Origin: Kuafuiihalomonas sp039024635
GTDB taxonomy: Bacteria; Myxococcota; Kuafuiibacteriia; Kuafuiibacteriales; Kuafuiibacteriaceae
Length of the DNA stretch: 64,000 nucleotides
Assembly (NCBI GenBank): GCA_039024635.1
Contig: JBCCQA010000001.1
Location: forward strand, 281,603-345,602
Reading direction: 5' to 3'
Shown here: positions 1 to 8,446 of the stretch, one piece after another
How the letters are laid out: each line of letters opens with the position of its first letter
Position numbering within the stretch: the stretch's first letter is position 1
Notes under the pieces: generated by a model
Told to the model about the DNA's origin: nothing
The model's database searches: none
What the model saw: the letters and a program-made list of their open reading frames with translations, nothing else
Made by a program: the position numbers and the translations under genes

Positions 1-404
1 GCCCAGGCCGAGATGACCAGCCTTCGACTGCCGGGGTTGCGGCGGAGTTCCTGAAGAACGGTCCGGACCTGGTCCACGAAGTGCTCGCCTTCAGGAGCCG
101 GGAAATGACGCCAGAAGTTCCCGTAGGCGCTGGGCACCCTGCCGTCCTCGCCAGCCCAGGGGTCCCAGAACTTGCAGCCGTGACGTCGAAGCATGGCAAT
201 GTCCCGCTGCCCCGAGAGGAACCAGAGGTTTTCGACCACGATGTTCTTCCAGCTGATCTCCTTGGTGGTGAGCAAGGGAAAGCCCTCGCGAAGATCGACG
301 GTGTAGTTGATGTTGAAGGCGGACAGTGTATCGACCCCCGTTCGGTTCGGCTTCCGCGATCCCCGTTCCAGTACTTCTCGAACGACCGAATGGTAGGCTT
401 CCAC
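1..404 (-). CDS. thyA: Thymidylate synthase, 5' part only (runs off the window)
   Basis: Enzyme converting dUMP to dTMP with methylene-tetrahydrofolate. Only about 134 N-terminal residues are inside the window; the catalytic Cys lies beyond base 1. The frame reads a first helix (VEAYHSVVREVLERG), then RTG at residues 22-24, FPLLTTK, ENLWFLSG, FWDPWAGEDG, YGNFWRHF, DQV and NPGSRRLVISAW, the order of ThyA landmarks, including the double Arg that binds phosphate. No ATG precedes the homology; the GTG at 404 is chosen because family homology begins right after it and a stop lies at 440. Two blocks deviate from common ThyA: ELLWFL is ENLWFL, and the GPVYGxQWR block is PSAYGNFWR. It is divergent from the universal stress protein gene, with 85 bases between the starts. 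Family call is firm; the start is less so. Confidence 0.86.
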   Translation of the reverse strand, partial: MEAYHSVVREVLERGSRKPNRTGVDTLSAFNINYTVDLREGFPLLTTKEISWKNIVVENLWFLSGQRDIAMLRRHGCKFWDPWAGEDGRVPSAYGNFWRHFPAPEGEHFVDQVRTVLQELRRNPGSRRLVISAW

Positions 405-489
405 GTCGACGGACGCTCGGCCGCTCGTCGGCGTCGGTCAAGGCATCGAGGGGATTGGCGGCTTGCATCGGGCCCAGTAGCCTCCGCTC

Positions 490-1416
490 GTGCTCCGAAC
501 CATCGTCGTCGGCATTGATTTCTCCAAGGCGACCCCGGTGGCCCTCGAGGCCGTGGGTCGGATAGCGGAGGCCTACGAGGCAAAGCGCGTTCACTTGGTC
601 CACGTTCTTCCCCTTCCCGACGGCATTGTACCGATCCCGAAGGAGGTCTCGGAGAGCGCACGGGCTCGGGCTCGAGACCGCCTGGCCACCCTCGAACTGG
701 ACAACGTGCACCCCGTGACCAGGGAAATTCGAAGCGGCATCCCCGCCCGCGAGTTAGTCGCTGCAGCGGAGCAGGTCGGGGCGGACGTCATCGTCGTCGC
801 GGGTCGGGGTCACGGGGTCCTGGCCGAGATGTTTTTGGGCTCGGTGGCGAGCAGCCTCATCCGGGTCGCAAGCTGTCCGGTCCTGGTGGTCCACGGGCCC
901 GTCGACGCCCAATTCGAGCGTATCGTAGCCGCGGTCGATCTTTCGCCGGTCTCCCTGAACGTCCTCGACTCGGCTTTCCGCCTTGGGGCACCCCAGAGCT
1001 CAGGCAAGCCGGGGTCCCGGGTTCAAGTCCTCTCCCTGTACGAACACCCCTTCTTGTCCTCGTCAAAGGACGCCTTGCTACCCCGGGCCGTGACGCCAGA
1101 AGAGGTCGAAGCCTTGGGTGAGACCCATCGCCAACACGTCGTGGAGTTGGTGGGCCGGGTGCCGACCCACGGGGTCGAAGTCGATGTGGAGGTCATGAGC
1201 AAGGCCCCCGCCGCGAACGTGATCATCGATGTGGCCTCTATGGTCGGGGCTCAGCTGATAGTGCTCGGCACCAGCGGCCAGGGCGCTTGGCACCGGATGA
1301 TTCTGGGCTCGACCGCCAACTACGTGCTCAACCGAGCGCCTTGCCCGGTGCTGGTCGTGCCTCACGAGGTTCGGGAACGAACGACCCAAGACCTCCCGGC
1401 GCCGATGCTGGTCTGA
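490..1416 (+). CDS. Tandem universal stress protein (two UspA domains)
   Basis: Cytoplasmic stress protein of 308 residues with two complete Usp domains (about 1-135 and 140-300). The second carries a perfect nucleotide-binding motif G-x2-G-x9-GS in GTSGQGAWHRMILGS. The first has the same block, GRGHGVLAEMFLGS, but an Ala replaces the first Gly, so its ATP binding may be weaker. Both domains end in the family pattern CPVLVV. Start is GTG at 490, beginning LRTIVVGIDFS, the normal first beta strand. The 3' end overlaps the convergent alpha/beta hydrolase gene by 89 bases. Precise role unknown; tandem Usp proteins generally respond to stress or energy limitation. Confidence 0.9.
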   Translation: MLRTIVVGIDFSKATPVALEAVGRIAEAYEAKRVHLVHVLPLPDGIVPIPKEVSESARARARDRLATLELDNVHPVTREIRSGIPARELVAAAEQVGADVIVVAGRGHGVLAEMFLGSVASSLIRVASCPVLVVHGPVDAQFERIVAAVDLSPVSLNVLDSAFRLGAPQSSGKPGSRVQVLSLYEHPFLSSSKDALLPRAVTPEEVEALGETHRQHVVELVGRVPTHGVEVDVEVMSKAPAANVIIDVASMVGAQLIVLGTSGQGAWHRMILGSTANYVLNRAPCPVLVVPHEVRERTTQDLPAPMLV

Positions 1417-2302
1417 GCTGGGTGGCTTCGAGGGCTTTCAAGAACTGTACGATGAGCTGGGCCAGCGGTTTCGGATGCTCGAGCTGAGGACTATGTCCGA
1501 ATTCGGGGGGCTGCCGGATCACCGCATGGCTCGGCAGGTGGGCGAGGAAGAAGTCTCGGGAGGCCGGGGGCAAAATATCATCTTGGCCCCCCCATACGAA
1601 GAGGGTGGGGCAGCGAAGGCCGGAGAGCTCCTCGGGCCGAAGGAGAATGGAAGTGTCCAGACTTCCGATCAGCGATCGGAACTGGGGTCGGCCCATGTGG
1701 CGCATCAGGAAACGGGCTATGAGCCGGCGTAGGGGGGGACGTTTGGCAAAGAGCCGATCCAGGAAGTCGATGGCGTCGGCCATGTTCTCCATCTCGAAGA
1801 GGCTCCGGAGCTCGTCCAGTTCCTCTGGGGCCATGGCCGCGCCCCCCGGCGAGACCAGGACCAGACTTTCGACCCGCTCCGGTCGAAAGTTGGCGTAGCG
1901 GATGGCCGCAAAGCCTCCCATCGAGTTTCCGATGATCGAAGCTCGGGCTCCGTAAGGGAGCAGCGTATCCAGAGCCTCGACGAGACCGTCTCTGAGGGCT
2001 GCGTAGTCCACCTGGCGCCGGGGCACTTCACTGAGTCCGTGGGCGGGCAGGTCGATGGCGACCAGCCGCTGGAAGGAACCGGTCAAGCGACTCATCAGGC
2101 GGCCGAACTGCGCGCCGGAAGCCGAAAACCCGTGAAGAAAGACGCCGATGGGCAGGGCACCCTGGCCGCGACCCTCGTAGGCGTGGATTCGGCCGAACGA
2201 GGTCGGGACCATCCGGCTGCGAAAGCCCCGCCGAGCCATGGCGAAGCGCTGCACTTTCGCGAACAACGAGGAGAGGCTCGACGACGCAGCGCGTAAAGGC
2301 AA
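1328..2302 (-). CDS. Alpha/beta hydrolase
   Basis: 324-residue serine hydrolase of the alpha/beta fold. The oxyanion HG lies in FLHGFS (55-60), the nucleophile elbow is GNSMGG (Ser127), the acid is likely Asp in GGQDDILPP, and the base is His in EFGHSPQLEHP. A roughly 28-residue basic N-terminal extension precedes the first strand; the Met at residue 31 is an alternative start. The Pro/Ala-rich C-terminal 35 residues lie beyond the usual fold end and overlap the 3' end of the stress-protein gene. Substrate cannot be deduced; the MhpC/DhaA-like superfamily includes esterases and C-C hydrolases. Confidence 0.82.
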   Translation of the reverse strand: MPLRAASSSLSSLFAKVQRFAMARRGFRSRMVPTSFGRIHAYEGRGQGALPIGVFLHGFSASGAQFGRLMSRLTGSFQRLVAIDLPAHGLSEVPRRQVDYAALRDGLVEALDTLLPYGARASIIGNSMGGFAAIRYANFRPERVESLVLVSPGGAAMAPEELDELRSLFEMENMADAIDFLDRLFAKRPPLRRLIARFLMRHMGRPQFRSLIGSLDTSILLRPEELSGLRCPTLFVWGGQDDILPPASRDFFLAHLPSHAVIRQPPEFGHSPQLEHPKPLAQLIVQFLKALEATQLRPASAPGGLGSFVPEPREARPAPGKALG

Positions 2303-2327
2303 GCGCCGTCGAGCCAGGGGCCGACGT

Positions 2328-5300
2328 CTACTGAACGGACTCGGTGTCCTGAAAGCCGTCGCTCAAGAGCACCAAACCCTGAGGAAGACTCGAGGCATTG
2401 GTGAAGAGGATGACGTGCAGAAAGTTGCCGGGCGAGAACACCCCGTTGTCGATGGCCGCGCCGACGACCGTGGTCGGGTCGTCGTCTTGGTCCACGCCGA
2501 TGGGCACGGTCGGCGGTAGAGACGTCGGGTCGAGCTGCACCGTTCCTGAGGCGACGCCCTCGTCGAGGTTCTCAGCCAGCAAGGTCGGAGGCACGGTGGA
2601 AACGTCGTATACGTCGACCTGACCGAAGCCGGGGCCAGCGTGGACGAAACGAACCGTGGTCTCGGTCGTGCCGAGACCGGCGTAGTTGTCGTCCAGGAGT
2701 AGGATGTTTGCTCCGCCCCCGGCCCGGTTGTAGACCACCGTGTAGGACCGACCCGAATCCAAAATGACGTTGCTCAAGGAGGCAAGGGTGACCCCTACAC
2801 CGGGCGTCTGACCCGCGGGCACGATGTCCAAGGTCTGGCCGGCGGCGGGGATGATGGCCTCCCAGTCCGAAGCTTCACCCAGGTCCACGCTGCCGGTGGG
2901 ACCGACAAAGCCGTTGATGAAGAGGTCGATGGAAGCGTCGGGCCCGGAGGCATTCACCAATCGGATCCGGCTGGTGGGACCGAAAGGCAGGACCGGAGAC
3001 CCTGAGGGCTCCGTGAGCTGGAGCCGGAAGCTCAGGTCGTTGTTGGCCACGTCGTGGACCAAGACCAAGTTGGCCGTCCCGCTTTGGACGCCGAGGGCGC
3101 CCAAGTTCAGATCGACGAAGTAGTCGTAGGCCGGGGACGAGGCGCCGGGCAGTCCGGAGTTGGTGCTCTCCACGTCGACGCCCACCGTGATGGGGAGGTT
3201 GCTGTCGACAGCCGCGTAGGAGGTGGCCTGGCCGGGAAGCAGATCTTCCCAGGGCCCCATCGTCATCCCGTTGATGAGCTGTCCTGTCGCAACGTCGTAG
3301 AGGTCGACCTGGCCGAGCTCGCTCGAAGTGTGGAGGATTCGAACGTTGACTGTGCTCGGTCCGCCGCCGCCCACGCCGGGGTTGTTGAAGATGGCGCCCT
3401 GGACCGTGGTCTCGCCGAACAATACCACCGTGTTGTCGGAGCGGCCGGTGACCGTCCCCGTGAAGTCGAAGACCGAATCCATGATGGTGTTTCCGGTCAG
3501 GGCCGCATCGATTCGGGTCTCGCCCCCCTCGACGGCCACCGAGTCGCTGGCCTCTCCAAAGCCCAAGTTGGTCACGATCGGCGTCGGATCCTGGTCGGCG
3601 AAGATGTCCAGCGGCGCCACGTTGGGCGAGGCGTGGAAGGTGGTCACGTCTCCGTTGGCGCCCACCGCGACCGGGGTCGCCGACGGGTCGCTGCTGACGA
3701 TGACCAGCTGAACCGGACCCAAGGTCATCGGATTCGGAGCGCGGCTGATGTAGAAGGTGTAGGCCGTCTGGTCGGGCAGGGCTGGGACCTCGAAGAAGAC
3801 CTCTTCGCTCTGCGGCGTCCCTGGGTTGATCTCCACTATGATCGGGAAGCCGGCGGCGTCGCCGGTCAGGAATGTGGGCGGCACCTGATTCGCCGTCACG
3901 CCGAGGGCGAAGGGGTTCATCGGGTCGGTCGGATCCAGCACGTTCACCGCCAAACCGCTCTGGGGAAAGTTGGTGGCGAAGTTGGCAAAGCGCCATTCGA
4001 TCTCGCCAGTGCCCGCCGTGCTGACGGGCTTCTCGACAGCCGAAAAGACGCCGCCCGTGGCCTGGCTGAAGCCCTGGCAGACGACGGTGGTCAAATCGCC
4101 GAAGACCGCGCTGATCTGACCCTGGACTGTGAAGCCACTGTTGAGCCCGCACAGGGCCGGGAAGCTGCCCTCCTGCACCTCGGTCACCTGAGATACGGTG
4201 TTCTGAGGGATGTTGGTGCCGATGGCCGTGCCGCCGAGGCTGGCCACCGCGACCTCCTCGTTCATGGGATCCGAGATGAGGTTCAGAACGCGGACGTCGG
4301 CCGGGCGGAAGGTGCTCTCAGTATTGCCGATGTCGTCCTGCACGACGACGAACTGCTGCCCGTTCTGGGGGTCGTTGACGAAGAACACGTTGTACACTCG
4401 GCCCCCGGTCACGCTGCTCAAGGTCAGGGTGAAGGTCTGCCCAGTCTGGAGGGTCAGCTCGGGGTCGGCGCCAGGAACCACGGTGACGTAGGGGCCGGCG
4501 TCGCCAAAGCCAAGGTTGGAGCCGAGGTTCGAACCCTCGAAGGTACCGGAGATGGACCCGACGCCGACGGCCGAGTTGATCAATCGAAGTCGAACTTCAC
4601 CTGGACCGGGGGGTGGATCGAGTTCGTCCACGTACACGCTCGTCTCGTAGCTGCCCGCCGTCCCGTAGATGGCAGCGGTGTGGCTGTCATCCACGCCGAA
4701 AGAGGCCGGGCCTTGAGCGATCACGGTGCCCTGCTCGCCCGGCGGGGTGAAAAGGACCTGGGCGCTCGAGTCGGCGTCGACCTGGACATAGCCCATCCCG
4801 CTGGCGCCGAAGGCGATGCTGGCCTGAGCGGGGGTGTTGAGGTTGCTGGACTCGAAGAAGTCGACCTGGCCCGGCGGCTGGAGGAGCAAAGCCAGGTTGA
4901 TGCCGCGAACGAAGCTCGGGTCCGGCACAACCGAGCCTGTGATGGCGGGCTGGGTGCTGCCCGTAATAGGCTGGGCCACCAGCCGTAGGGTCAGCTCACC
5001 CAAGGCCTCCTGGCTGTCGATGAAGAGGTTGACCACCCGTCCCGCGTCGATGGTGGGGGCAGCGAACGTGAACTCCAGATCGTCTCGGTCGTCGGCGTCA
5101 ATGCCGAGCTCGATGCTGCCGGTGAGGTTGAAGGCCGGACCCACGTCGCCGAAGGTCACGCCTTGATAGCCGGTGAGGGGGGTCGGACCAGTCGCGTCCA
5201 ACAGATCGATGGGGTCGGTCACGTCGGGGGCGATGTGAATGATCCGAAGCCGGGACTGTCCCACTGGGGGCATGCTGTCGTCCTCCTGGAGCGGCTCCAG

Positions 5301-6353
5301 GATTACGTCACCGCTGGGGTCGTCGTAGAGGACGAGGGTGAAGAAGTCGCCTGGCTCGACCTCAAAGCCTTCTAGGGTCACGACGTCGTTGTTGGCGGCG
5401 TCCTGGACCGTGATGTCGTAGCTGCCCTCCAAGATGGGACGAGGCGTCGAGCCGTTGCCAAAGGGCACCGACAGGGTCTGGGTCTCCGGACCCTCGGCGG
5501 TCAGGGTCAACTCACCGCTGTCGTCGGCCAGGTTGACCACGTTGATTTGGCCCGAACCGGGCTCCATGAAGGGGCGGGAGTCGATGGTGGAGCGGGCGTC
5601 TCCGGCGCCGATGAGCACCAGCTGCTCCATGTCGGTTCCGGCCCCTCGGATGAAGGCGGTGAAGGCGTCGCCGTTGGTGAGGGTGAGGGGGAACTCGACC
5701 CGCGGCGTGGCGCTACTGGCCGAGGCCAGGCCGAGGATGTAGCGCCCGTCCCCAGCAACGGGGAGGTCGATGTCTTGGGCACTTCCGACCGTGATGCTGC
5801 TGCCCACGGGCGCGGGATTTACGTTGTCGTTCGCGTCGAAGAGCTGAATCGAGCCCGTGAAGTTCTCCGAGATGTGCACGAAGCGGTAGCGGGCTCCGGT
5901 GGCTGGGGCCATGAGATCTTCCCGAAGGGTTCTCGACGTCGGCTGGGCGGTGGCCGGGTCGGTAAAGAGGAGGATGAGGTTCTGCTCGTCCTCTCGAAGG
6001 ATGGCTCCCGTCGCGGCGGCGATGATGTTGGCCGCGACGAGTGGATCCTGACCCGTGTTGGTGATGGCGAAGCTGGTCGTCCGGGCCTCGAGCTGAATGG
6101 TCTCCGAGAAGGCGTCGGGCGCCACGTTGCTGAGGAGAGGGGAGGGCGCGCTCTCGGTGTCGAGGAGATCGCTCTGCAGGTAGATGTCGATCGGGTTCGA
6201 CGTGACGTCCAGGAAGTGCAGGAAGCGCACGTCGGTCAGGGGAAGTGGGGTGGTCCCCGGTCCATCATCGTTGCCGTCTTCACCGCCGCAGGCCGAAAGG
6301 GCCAAAGGAAGGGCGAGGAGGGCGAGCCGGGGCATCCGCGTGAAGGTCCTCAT
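2328..6353 (-). CDS. Giant DUF4397-repeat lipoprotein
   Basis: About 1,341 residues. The N-terminus is a lipoprotein signal with lipobox LSAC (ALPLALSACGG), so the protein should be exported and lipidated. The rest is a string of DUF4397-like beta units, recognisable by recurring strands such as VRFLHFLD, YRFVHIS, LRIIHIAPD, LRLINSA, VRVLNLIS, TFHASPN, VRILHTSS, IRLVNASGP and VRFVHAGPG, each followed some 10-15 residues later by a hydrophobic-Asp strand (VDVYD, VDLYD, IDLFI). I count about ten units at residues near 45, 155, 270, 365, 590, 690, 905, 1005, 1130 and 1235. Start: an in-frame GTG at 6359 is possible, but GGAG sits 8 bases before the ATG at 6353 and only 2 before the GTG, so ATG is preferred. 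Function unknown; likely surface or adhesion related (inference). Confidence 0.85.
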   Translation of the reverse strand: MRTFTRMPRLALLALPLALSACGGEDGNDDGPGTTPLPLTDVRFLHFLDVTSNPIDIYLQSDLLDTESAPSPLLSNVAPDAFSETIQLEARTTSFAITNTGQDPLVAANIIAAATGAILREDEQNLILLFTDPATAQPTSRTLREDLMAPATGARYRFVHISENFTGSIQLFDANDNVNPAPVGSSITVGSAQDIDLPVAGDGRYILGLASASSATPRVEFPLTLTNGDAFTAFIRGAGTDMEQLVLIGAGDARSTIDSRPFMEPGSGQINVVNLADDSGELTLTAEGPETQTLSVPFGNGSTPRPILEGSYDITVQDAANNDVVTLEGFEVEPGDFFTLVLYDDPSGDVILEPLQEDDSMPPVGQSRLRIIHIAPDVTDPIDLLDATGPTPLTGYQGVTFGDVGPAFNLTGSIELGIDADDRDDLEFTFAAPTIDAGRVVNLFIDSQEALGELTLRLVAQPITGSTQPAITGSVVPDPSFVRGINLALLLQPPGQVDFFESSNLNTPAQASIAFGASGMGYVQVDADSSAQVLFTPPGEQGTVIAQGPASFGVDDSHTAAIYGTAGSYETSVYVDELDPPPGPGEVRLRLINSAVGVGSISGTFEGSNLGSNLGFGDAGPYVTVVPGADPELTLQTGQTFTLTLSSVTGGRVYNVFFVNDPQNGQQFVVVQDDIGNTESTFRPADVRVLNLISDPMNEEVAVASLGGTAIGTNIPQNTVSQVTEVQEGSFPALCGLNSGFTVQGQISAVFGDLTTVVCQGFSQATGGVFSAVEKPVSTAGTGEIEWRFANFATNFPQSGLAVNVLDPTDPMNPFALGVTANQVPPTFLTGDAAGFPIIVEINPGTPQSEEVFFEVPALPDQTAYTFYISRAPNPMTLGPVQLVIVSSDPSATPVAVGANGDVTTFHASPNVAPLDIFADQDPTPIVTNLGFGEASDSVAVEGGETRIDAALTGNTIMDSVFDFTGTVTGRSDNTVVLFGETTVQGAIFNNPGVGGGGPSTVNVRILHTSSELGQVDLYDVATGQLINGMTMGPWEDLLPGQATSYAAVDSNLPITVGVDVESTNSGLPGASSPAYDYFVDLNLGALGVQSGTANLVLVHDVANNDLSFRLQLTEPSGSPVLPFGPTSRIRLVNASGPDASIDLFINGFVGPTGSVDLGEASDWEAIIPAAGQTLDIVPAGQTPGVGVTLASLSNVILDSGRSYTVVYNRAGGGANILLLDDNYAGLGTTETTVRFVHAGPGFGQVDVYDVSTVPPTLLAENLDEGVASGTVQLDPTSLPPTVPIGVDQDDDPTTVVGAAIDNGVFSPGNFLHVILFTNASSLPQGLVLLSDGFQDTESVQ

Positions 6354-6500
6354 GAGCACCGCTCCATACCGAACTTTGCGGTTTTTGGGTCAAGGAACCG
6401 GTCGACGGACCTTGGGCCGAAATGCGCTCGAAATTTGGCGGGTTGGATGATCAATCGAGGCGCGAAGAGACATGGCGCGCGACCCGACGGACGGCGAACG

Positions 6501-6875
6501 TCAGACGTCGGATTCGATGAAGGGGGCCGAGGTGTAGCAGGCCACGACGTCCTCTTCCTCGTCGGCGAGAACGAACCAGCGAATGCCGTCGCTGTCCTCG
6601 AAGGTCCAGGGCTCCAACCGAAGGCCGTCGGCCGCTCTCAGGTGGGCGATGGCATCTTCGATGAGGTCCAGCCCATCGGCGCCTCGATTTCGCAGCTTCT
6701 CGACCCGATCCTCCAAGCGCTCGGCTACGTCCTCGGCGTTGACCGCTTTGCCCGGGCTCTTCAGGGGCTCCACCTCGTCAGCCTCCAGCAGCTCGACCAG
6801 CCGGGTTGCGGCGTCGGGCATGTGGTCAGCCGTCGAATTTTCGATGAATCGGCTCAGGCTGTTGACGAGATTCAT
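6501..6875 (-). CDS. Uncharacterised small acidic protein
   Basis: 124 residues, rich in Glu and Asp, no signal peptide or membrane segment. The N-terminal half is predicted helical (AERLEDRVEKLRNRG), the C-terminal half looks like a short sheet (WFVLADEEEDVVACY). I do not recognise a family. It begins 25 bases beyond the 3' end of tRNA-Ser on the same strand with no visible terminator between, so it is probably cotranscribed with the tRNA. Codon use matches its neighbours. Probably a real gene, function unknown. Confidence 0.6.
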   Translation of the reverse strand: MNLVNSLSRFIENSTADHMPDAATRLVELLEADEVEPLKSPGKAVNAEDVAERLEDRVEKLRNRGADGLDLIEDAIAHLRAADGLRLEPWTFEDSDGIRWFVLADEEEDVVACYTSAPFIESDV

Positions 6876-6899
6876 GGGGTTCCTCGACGCGGTGCGCTA

Positions 6900-6988
6900 C
6901 GGAGACGGAGGGATTCGAACCCCCGATACGGTTGCCCGTATACTTGATTTCGAATCAAGCGCCTTCAACCGGACTCGGCCACGTCTCC
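6900..6988 (-). tRNA. tRNA-Ser (anticodon CGA)
   Basis: 89 nt class II tRNA. The acceptor stem GGAGACG pairs with CGTCTCC, with G as discriminator. The anticodon stem CTTGA/TCAAG encloses the loop TTCGAAA, giving anticodon CGA, which reads UCG. A long variable arm follows (about TATACGGGCAACCGTATC), and the T arm contains GGTTCGAATCC. The terminal CCA is not encoded (TAG follows). A weak promoter-like TTGACG lies at 7040-7045 on the same strand. Confidence 0.96.
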
Positions 6989-7069
6989 AGATGGGTGCAG
7001 CGCCCACCGAGAGGCGGGCCTAAACGCCTGGTGCCCCGGCGTCAACCGCATCGTCGAAGACCGAAGCTG

Positions 7070-7819
7070 ATGGGCCCACTCGAGCATCTCAACACGGCGC
7101 TGCGCGCCTACGGCCTCCGCCAAACTCAGCCCGGCCGCTGGCGAGGGCCCGCCGACCGTCGAGTCGACGCATCCCGACGTCGGCTGCGGATCACTTGGCC
7201 CATGGTCGGTGGTCCGGAACAGGCCTTGAGCTTCTGGTCACGTCCCCTCTCGGGGTCCGATGGCCCAGAGACCGGCGACCTGGCCTTCGACGGTGACATC
7301 CGCATCGAGGGGCCCGAGTCCGAGGTGCGTCGCTGGATGAATGCCTCGGCCCGGGCCCTGGTCCGATGGCTCGTCCTGCCTGGGGGTTCGGCCCTTCGGC
7401 TTCGTCCCGACCATCTGATCCTCCTCCGTCCTCGATGGCGACCGGCGCTCTTCGAGTCCCTGGAGCTCTTGACCCATCCTCGATGGAACGCGGCCCCCGA
7501 CCCGGCCCGGGACCCGGACCCCAGGGTGCGGGCTCTCGCCGCTCTGCACCTGACCCGCTCTGGCGACGAGGCGGCCTTGGCCCGGGTCCTCGAGGATGGC
7601 GCCCTGCCGAACTGGATCCGGCTGGAGGCGGCCTTTGCTCTCTTCCGCAAAGGCCGAGACCGGGGGGACCACCGCCTAACCCTCACGACGGCCCGGAGAA
7701 TCGAAGAGCTTCGCCATGGGCGACACCAGGCGGTAGGACGGCTCTCCTTGGTCGAAGGCACGGGAAATCTCGGGCTGCCTCTGGAAGTCGACGATTTGGA
7801 TGGACACTCAGATAATTGA
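7070..7819 (+). CDS. Uncharacterised protein with HEAT-like C-terminal motif
   Basis: 249 residues from the ATG at 7070 (the frame is open further upstream but into tRNA-Ser, so this start is chosen). The N-terminal two thirds contains many Arg and Trp residues and no motif I recognise. Residues about 150-200 resemble one or two HEAT/PBS-type helical repeats (DPRVRALAALHLTRSGDEAAL, then LRLEAAFALF-like), typical of scaffold or repair-associated proteins. The stop codon touches the palindrome in front of the TetR gene, 18 bases before that gene's start, so the two may be cotranscribed. Function unknown. Confidence 0.6.
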   Translation: MGPLEHLNTALRAYGLRQTQPGRWRGPADRRVDASRRRLRITWPMVGGPEQALSFWSRPLSGSDGPETGDLAFDGDIRIEGPESEVRRWMNASARALVRWLVLPGGSALRLRPDHLILLRPRWRPALFESLELLTHPRWNAAPDPARDPDPRVRALAALHLTRSGDEAALARVLEDGALPNWIRLEAAFALFRKGRDRGDHRLTLTTARRIEELRHGRHQAVGRLSLVEGTGNLGLPLEVDDLDGHSDN

Positions 7820-7832
7820 GTGAGTACTCACT
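7819..7832. promoter_or_regulatory. Palindromic operator candidate for the TetR regulator
   Basis: The 14 bases AGTGAGTACTCACT form a perfect palindrome with no spacer. It ends 5 bases before the ATG of the TetR-family gene and starts on the last base of the previous gene's stop codon. Position and symmetry fit an autoregulatory TetR operator governing the efflux operon. Because it sits inside the likely ribosome-binding region, it could act on transcription from a promoter inside the preceding gene. Confidence 0.65.
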
Positions 7833-7837
7833 AATTA

Positions 7838-8446
7838 ATGGGCCGCACCCCCAGTATCACCGACGAGCAGATCTTGGAGGCCGCTCGACAGGTGTTCATG
7901 GAGCACGGCATCCGGGCGCCCACCGCGCTGCTGGCCCAGCGAGCAGGGGTCTCGGAAGGCACCCTATTCAACCGCTTCAGCTCCAAGGAAGGGCTCTTCG
8001 CCCAGGCCATGACCTTCGATTCGATGGCCAGTCTGGAGGAGGCCATGTTGAGCCTCGACGCCGCAGGCACCATCGAGGAGGCCCTGGAGGGCCTGGTTGT
8101 TCGACTCGTGCATAAAATGCGCGTGGTCTTCCCGCGCATGATGCTGATGTGGGCCAGCGTCACGCCCCGGGCCTTCTTCCAGTCGATGGAGTCACCGCCC
8201 CCGCTTCGACTGCTCTCGGGTCTCGAGCGCTGGGTCCGGTCGCGGGTGGAGGCGGGCGTACTCTCGGCCCCTGATCCTCAAGTCTTCGCCCGCATGATCT
8301 TGGGCCTGTGCACCCACTTCGTCTTCTTGGAGGCTACCGGCCTCACTGAGCATCCGGCGCACGATCAGGCCGACCTGCCTCTGGAGAACTATGCCCGCGA
8401 TGCGGTTCGGACGCTGCTCGACGGGAGCCGAGGAGTTCCGGCTTGA
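7838..8446 (+). CDS. TetR/AcrR-family transcriptional regulator
   Basis: 202 residues. The N-terminal TetR helix-turn-helix spans about residues 7-55 (ITDEQILEAARQVFMEHG, then LAQRAGVSEGTLFNRFSSKE, the recognition helix region). The C-terminal ligand-binding domain is divergent, as usual. It is the first gene of an efflux operon: its TGA overlaps the TTG start of the outer-membrane factor gene (TTGA), and a 14-base palindrome lies directly upstream. Probably represses the pump operon and is relieved by a pump substrate or metabolite (inference from arrangement). Confidence 0.9.
   Translation: MGRTPSITDEQILEAARQVFMEHGIRAPTALLAQRAGVSEGTLFNRFSSKEGLFAQAMTFDSMASLEEAMLSLDAAGTIEEALEGLVVRLVHKMRVVFPRMMLMWASVTPRAFFQSMESPPPLRLLSGLERWVRSRVEAGVLSAPDPQVFARMILGLCTHFVFLEATGLTEHPAHDQADLPLENYARDAVRTLLDGSRGVPA

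Noticed and set aside
3054..4988. 644-residue open frame on the plus strand
   Set aside because: Lies antisense to the DUF4397 gene; low-complexity Gly/Arg/Val/Asp composition and no family; a product of GC-rich third positions.
5547..6947. 466-residue plus-strand frame
   Set aside because: Antisense to the DUF4397 lipoprotein and the small acidic gene; no start signal or domain.
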